Shown piece by piece: positions 59,601 through 64,000 of a stretch of 64,000 nucleotides of DNA (its first letter is position 1; every line of letters begins with the position of its first letter). The translations under genes and the position numbers were made by a program. The notes beneath the pieces were generated by a model that saw nothing but the letters and a program-made list of their open reading frames with translations, was not told the DNA's origin and did not search any database. This DNA comes from Flammula alnicola (lineage: Eukaryota > Basidiomycota > Agaricomycetes > Agaricales > Strophariaceae): the NCBI GenBank assembly GCA_015499995.1, contig JADNRV010000131.1, positions 62,001-126,000 on the forward strand, written 5' to 3'.

Positions 59601-60794
59601 CATGTTAGTCTCAGCGAGGAAGATATCAGAGGTGTGAGTCCTGACATTAGAGCCGAGAGTTCTGCGAGTGGGAGGCGCAGCGCGGCTTCGAGACATAGCT
59701 GGGAACCCGCGCCAAGGGATAGGGAGAGAGAAAGAGAAGAGGCGCTGAGACGGCTAGATGGTGCTCCCAGGTCGGAGAGTGTGCTTGCGAGAGCATCGCC
59801 GGCGACGTTCCAGAAGCTGAGAGATCGCGAGCAATTGGAGACACCATCACATCCCTCTCAGTCGAGTCTAAGGAAATCGACACCCGGCACTGGTGATAGA
59901 CCAGCCTCATCTGTCAGGCGATTGTTTGCCCCTCGAGAACAGCGCGAACAGATGTTCGATGCGAAGGTTGCCCCTGATAATAATGATGAGAGACGAGGCC
60001 CTGGCATGACCACGCTCGACTCTCAGGAGACCATCCACGGGCAGGGCTATGAACCCTCCCCTACTCCAGCTTCAAAAACTCGCGCCAGTGCCGCTTCAGA
60101 TCGCAAACGAACCCTTACACCCATCTCCATTCCGAAACCACTACCCATCCTTCCATCCGAATCCTTGGTCCGTCGTCAAGCAGGAACCTCGACTGCGGCA
60201 AACAACAAAGCAAACGAAGGTTCTCTACGTGACAAAGTCCGGCAGAAATCCACTATCCGTTCAGAGAGACCTTCTTTTCCTTCCATCACCACGCCGAGCA
60301 ACGCTACTACTGCTCTGACCCCACATACGGTGTCCACCACGCCCAGCAAAACCGCTGGCTTCCCTCTCGTTCGTACCGATTCCGAGAAATCAACTCGATC
60401 GCAGGTCACTTTCTCTCGTCCTGTAGCCGTGTCCGTGTCGGCCACGTTGTCCGGCATTCAGCAACAACACCTTGATGGCGAAAGGAACCGTACCATCTCG
60501 AACGCCAGTTCGAATGCGGAGCCAAGCAGCAGTGTTCGTCCGGACCCTATCATGCGAGCCATGTCGGGTTCTGAGACCGAGCGGGACATCAGGAGGAAAA
60601 CTGTTGGTACAAAGACGCCAAGAGCATCGTTGGATAGTCAGCTTGATGAGCGTAGTACTCTGACTGCTAGTGGCACTCGCCTTTCAAACGTCCATGCGGC
60701 TGACAGGAGCGCCGCCTCGACAATTTTGCATCAGTCTGCGAATGCCAAGCGTGAACGCAGGAGGACGGTCACGGATATTTGGCCTCCGGAGTGA
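56662..60794 (+). CDS. Large Ser/Arg-rich low-complexity protein
   Basis: The start used is ATG 56662; a base seems lost in the C-run immediately after it, because PSTGPQTRQGRPVSAVYIG continues in the next frame. Introns lie at about 57283-57432 and 58254-58318. A second base is missing in the T-run at 58045-58047 (ERI to ITQSALAAVASSRRSPL). The product, about 1,300 residues, is mostly disordered: Ser/Pro/Arg-rich blocks, an acidic patch EGDFDDDYDKENDNDNESN, and phospho-site-like RSxS motifs. One ordered helical core (about 59190-59560: RLMIESLAMFEAQLAKLP, VVYTAERLAALLKLS, ILTIWNRVAADYRDGSRAA) looks conserved. Stop TGA 60792-60794. I do not recognise the family. Such architecture suits a cell-polarity, septation or spindle scaffold, but this is a guess. 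Confidence 0.75.
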
Positions 60795-61620
60795 AATTAT
60801 TGAAGCTCCTTCTGGCTCACCTATTTTTTGGTGAGTTTTTGACTCGCACATTGCTGGCCGTTGACTAACTCCAAAACAGAGCCTTTCAGGTGCTACTTTT
60901 CTTCTTGTAAATACCCCACGGCTGGGTGTCGGTCCATTCTTGACAATTGGGCTATCCGGCGTTCGACTTCATCTTTGGACTATTGATTCACAACTCTTTT
61001 TCCGCCATAACTTTCCTCTATTTATCCTTTTCTGATTCTTTCATCATTCCCACCACTTCTCATCATTTCGTTCTTAGCATTCCTGCCTGTGTGATTCTTC
61101 CTTTTTCCGCTTGTCTCCATCTCCTTGTTTCGTATAGCCCTCCCGACTTCTCACGATAAGACGCAGTCGCAAACTTTCTGGCTTGATCCACTAAGAATGG
61201 ACGAGCGTAGGCTCGTCGTGCAACGATTCCGCGTCCAAGTACTGTATTTCTGTCCTCGATGATGACTGGCATACTTTTATGTACCTACCTAATAATGACA
61301 CGAGTTTCCGATACCTTGAGCATTCTGTCTGCATTCGGTGAGTCCGACGGTGACTGACTGGGCAGCCCGCAGCCCAAATTAGAAATATTTACTATATTTA
61401 GAAGCTTATGTTATGTGTCACGTTTCAGCTTTGTGCGCGCCTCCAGGCCCCCTCCGTCATCTTTTCGGATTCCGGAACATAGGCTTTAGCCCGTGATGAC
61501 CTTCGCTGCGTTTAACTGGCTAATACGATGGACAAATGATCAGTCAAGAGATAATCACTGAGTTTGGGAGCTCTGCTGGCCCGTTTCGGCCACACCGAGT
61601 TTCTCGATGAGTCGAAGGGC
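60795..61620. other. 3' flank and intergenic sequence
   Basis: Pyrimidine-rich sequence follows the stop of the large gene. No gene, RNA or repeat recognised until the MCM6 relic. Confidence 0.4.
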
Positions 61621-62160
61621 ACGGAGACATTGTAGCGATATATTCGGTATGCCAGAACCTTCAACCCAAGGTAAGTGTGGTCCTCCGTTCCGCCTAGTAA
61701 ATCACCCTCATATTCAAACTATAGACGACATCAGAAGCTGCCGACGTGCTCGTTGAGAAGTACAGAACTCTGAGGCAAGACGATGCTACAGGCGCTGGAC
61801 AAAATTCGTATCGGATCACTCGAGAGTATGATTTGGTTGAGCGATGCCATCGCACAGCCTAACTGCACGTCTGAGGTACGGTTGAGCTATCCTCCTCAAA
61901 CGCTTCTTTTTGGTTGAGCCGTTCTCGCAGATTATATCGGCCTTTGTACGAGAGACATATATCCTGTTGCGACAACCTATTACCCATGTTGAACATGATG
62001 CTATCGAGTTTAATGAGGATGAACTGGAGGGCGAACGCGGAAACAAGCAACGCCGAGCAACTGATGACCTCAGATGGATCATGCATCGATCATGGCAGAC
62101 ACGACTATGGACGAATTGGTTCCAACAAGCGTCCTAAATTCTGATTCATTGGATGGCTAG
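61621..62160 (+). pseudogene. MCM6 C-terminal fragment (pseudogene)
   Basis: The sequence reads L-stop-RYIRYARTFNPK (an in-frame TAG at 61633-61635 where the family has a Gln codon), an intron of ordinary form, EAADVLVEKYRTLRQDD and SYRIT; several bases are then deleted relative to the conserved VRQLES motif. It resumes ESMIWLSDAIAQPNCTSE, a second intron, then FVRETYILLRQPITHVEHDA and IEFNEDELEGERGNKQRR. The last residues need another one-base shift to reach MDHASIMADTTMDELV and stop at 62158-62160. These are the final helices of the replicative helicase subunit Mcm6. The ATPase part is absent from the window, so this is a truncated duplicate with preserved introns. Confidence 0.82.
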
Positions 62161-62194
62161 CAAATCGCTATTGAAGTACTGACTTGAAGACTAA

Positions 62195-62461
62195 CTACAA
62201 GTGGGGGATAACGGAAGTCCATTCGATGGACTGGTAGGCGGCTGGTGGCTGGGCGCGGAGAGAAAGGAAGGCCTCGGTGAGCAGGAAGATGCGAGCGATG
62301 ACATAGAGAGGCAGGCCAAGCAGGAGTGGAATGTAGGCAGGCCATCTTACCCACATGAACCTGTGGTCAGATTCAACAAACCTTTCAAGAGGAAATGCCA
62401 GGGCCAACCAAGCAGGCTCAGCGGTGATGACGAGGGCGGAGATGCGCCAGAGAGACAACAT
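62195..62461 (-). pseudogene. 3' fragment of an agaricomycete multi-pass membrane protein
   Basis: From 62461 the minus strand reads MLSLWRISALVITAEPAWLA, then WVRWPAYIPLLLGLPLYVIA and RIFLLTEAFLSLRAQPPAAY, ending ..EWTSVIPHL-stop at 62195. This resembles the C-terminus of an uncharacterised membrane-protein family I know from mushroom genomes (a final helix with a LxEAFxSLR motif and a WTS-I/F-PH end). No upstream exons of the family are visible between here and the coiled-coil gene that starts at 62607, so it appears truncated. Confidence 0.5.
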
Positions 62462-62606
62462 GTCTTAGCCACCCGTATAATAGTTAACATACCTGCCAAA
62501 CACAGTATAAGTATCCAGACCGAATCAACTGTTGGCTCACCTTGCCTTGTAACTCCTCTGTGAAATTACATACACAGGTTACATATAACTTTCAGTCACT
62601 TTCCTA

Positions 62607-63500
62607 ATGGCTAACCGGCGTCCCCAGCAAGAAAAGCGGCGGAAAGTAGAGATCGCAGAGGAGGATCTCGATTTTCCCATGTCACAGCAATCGAATGAAA
62701 GCGATGAGCAACAACGAGCGTGCGTTTCCGTCCATATATTCCTTCCTATCATATGCGTAGAGTCCGTGTACCACCATGAAACTGCTGACACGAAAACACC
62801 AATAGACTCAGAGAATCACTCGAAAAATGTTTGGCTGGTGCGTGCATCTCAGAACTTTCATCAACATTCACAAACCACCTACGTTTCCGATTTTGCAGCT
62901 GAAGTAGAAAAGAAAAGGGCACATAAGGAGAAGAGGTTCCTAGAAGTCTCAGAGAAACATCTCAACCTCGATGTGTGCGCTTCCGCCCACTTTTTACTGA
63001 TCGGCTTTCACAGACCAACGACTTCAATATGTCCAGCTTGAAACGTCGGCGAGAGAGGTTCGTGATGGAATGAAAGCTATGTGAGCGCATGCATACTGTG
63101 GATATATGCGCTAATCTAAGCAGAACTCCCATTAGCGATGAGGTCTACACTGTTTTCTTGATGGAGTATGCTGGGTGCGAGGACAGAATTCATAAAAAAT
63201 GGATGCGGCTTCAGGAAGCCCAAGACAACCTTGTGGTGTGTTTTCTCTGGAGCCAAGAGGCCTTACCCAAAGGCACCGAACAAGAGAGTCCTAACAATTG
63301 TCAATTATCGTCAGAAATTAGCGAAAGAACGACAACGAATGGACGAGGAAGCTATCAAATCCTCGGCCTCGATGCATTTCAGCGGGCTATCCAAGACAAG
63401 GGCTGCGTGCACAGGTGTGATTGTCAAAGATTTCAATGGGAATGAGGAGCTGAATCTTCTTCCTTGCTCTGCCTTTGACAGCGTTCCGGACGATAATTGA
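62607..63500 (+). CDS. Coiled-coil hypothetical protein
   Basis: The ATG at 62607 opens MANRRPQQEKRRKVEIAEED. Short introns with normal GT-AG ends join exons reading RESLEKCLA, AEVEKKRAHKEKRFLEVSEK, SSLKRRRER, ISDEVYTVFLMEYAGCEDRI and KLAKERQRMDEEAIKSSASM, ending SAFDSVPDDN-stop at 63498-63500. Total about 200 residues, highly charged and probably helical. Similar small proteins (a basic N-terminus, then an LMEYxxCEDxI-like helix) occur in many mushroom genomes, but no function is known to me. Confidence 0.55.
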
Positions 63501-64000
63501 TCGATTGGCTCCGCCAGAGCAAGATACGGCGAACGACAAGTGAATCAGCACCCGGCCCTGATGGAACGCGCTAGGAAGTTCGAAGCAAATTTTCTTTTAG
63601 GCCATAATTTCAAGCGATGCAGGCAGCTGTTACGTGTCGAAAACTCCTATGTCAAGCAAGGTCAAATTCTTCACAATCAGTTCCCCGTGCTTCGATTGCC
63701 ATGGGGGCTAAATGCAAGTGCACGTGGAAGAGCGTACTCGTTATGGGAGAGTTGTAGACTGCATCACTGGAGCTGGATCTCAATGGATGAGGTCCTGGAT
63801 GACCACATGGCCGCAAGGCCATCATAGCTTTTTTTCGGCGAAATATCAACCAAACCCTGGGTTGGCAATCAATGCGCGGACAACGCGGCACACCAGAAAA
63901 AAGGGCATACCTCCGGTTTCATCCCCGCGAGCTCGCCAATTCAATAGGTAAATTCATGGTCGATACCCACATAATCGCCATTGACGCCTGGCTGATGCCA
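63501..64000. other. Right edge, unassigned open frames
   Basis: A plus-strand frame (63540-63827) reads NQHPALMERARKFEANFLLG and continues to a stop; another (63712-63951) overlaps it. Neither has a recognised domain. Any gene here would extend beyond the window. Confidence 0.25.

Overview
The window is nuclear DNA of a filamentous basidiomycete, most likely an agaricomycete mushroom. Nearly every conserved gene is cut into short exons by GT-AG introns of about 45-70 bases. The gene content is fungal: an Arp6, an importin-7-type karyopherin, a Zn2Cys6 factor, a type II membrane exo-beta-1,3-glucanase and MRP-type ABC transporters. It also carries a KDZ-type transposon with CxC5/CxC6 cysteine clusters and a GRF zinc-finger partner gene, a combination typical of Agaricomycetes. 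There is one tRNA gene. I saw no rRNA, CRISPR or prokaryotic operon structure.

Layout. 1-3.3 kb: the 3' half of an ABCC transporter (+). 3.4-10.7 kb: gene-poor, with a tRNA-Arg(ACG) at 5.48 kb and two weak gene models. 10.8-15.3 kb: importin-beta family karyopherin, Sxm1/Nmd5/importin-7 type (+). 17.9-19.8 kb: ARP6 (-), divergent from a TANGO2-family gene (+, 20.3-21.5 kb). 21.8-23.5 kb: Zn2Cys6 transcription factor (-). 25.8-30.8 kb: a complete 5.0 kb KDZ-type transposon with about 53-bp terminal inverted repeats, a 13-bp flanking direct repeat and two convergent genes. 32.2-34.5 kb: base-exchange-type phosphatidylserine synthase (+). 35.8-36.8 kb: KIN17 homologue (+), convergent with a viperin-like radical-SAM gene (-, 37.0-38.1 kb). 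41.2-45.0 kb: GH5 glucan 1,3-beta-glucosidase (+). 45.6-45.8 kb: relic of an ABCC C-terminus (-). 46.9-48.4 kb: NAD(P)-binding NmrA-like protein (-). 49.2-55.6 kb: a second, full-length but degraded ABCC transporter (-). 56.7-60.8 kb: large Ser/Arg-rich protein (+). 61.6-64 kb: an MCM6 C-terminal pseudogene, a truncated membrane-protein fragment and a coiled-coil gene.

Two points matter when reading this annotation. First, many conserved exons need one extra base, nearly always in a short homopolymer, to stay in frame. The KIN17 homologue has seven such sites and the viperin-like gene at least nine; others occur in the glucanase, phosphatidylserine synthase, NmrA-like, ARP6 and Ser/Arg-rich genes. 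Protein-level conservation around the sites is high, so consensus errors in the assembly are more likely than pseudogenisation; only reads or RNA can settle it. Second, the second ABCC transporter also has substitutions in ATPase motifs, so it looks truly degraded.

The genes do not form an obvious pathway. The most interesting items are the intact KDZ-type transposon, the viperin-like radical-SAM gene (viperins make the chain terminator ddhCTP in animals and prokaryotes), the ABCC paralogue set with its 13-nt micro-exon and conserved GC-AG intron, and the graveyard of gene fragments at the right end.
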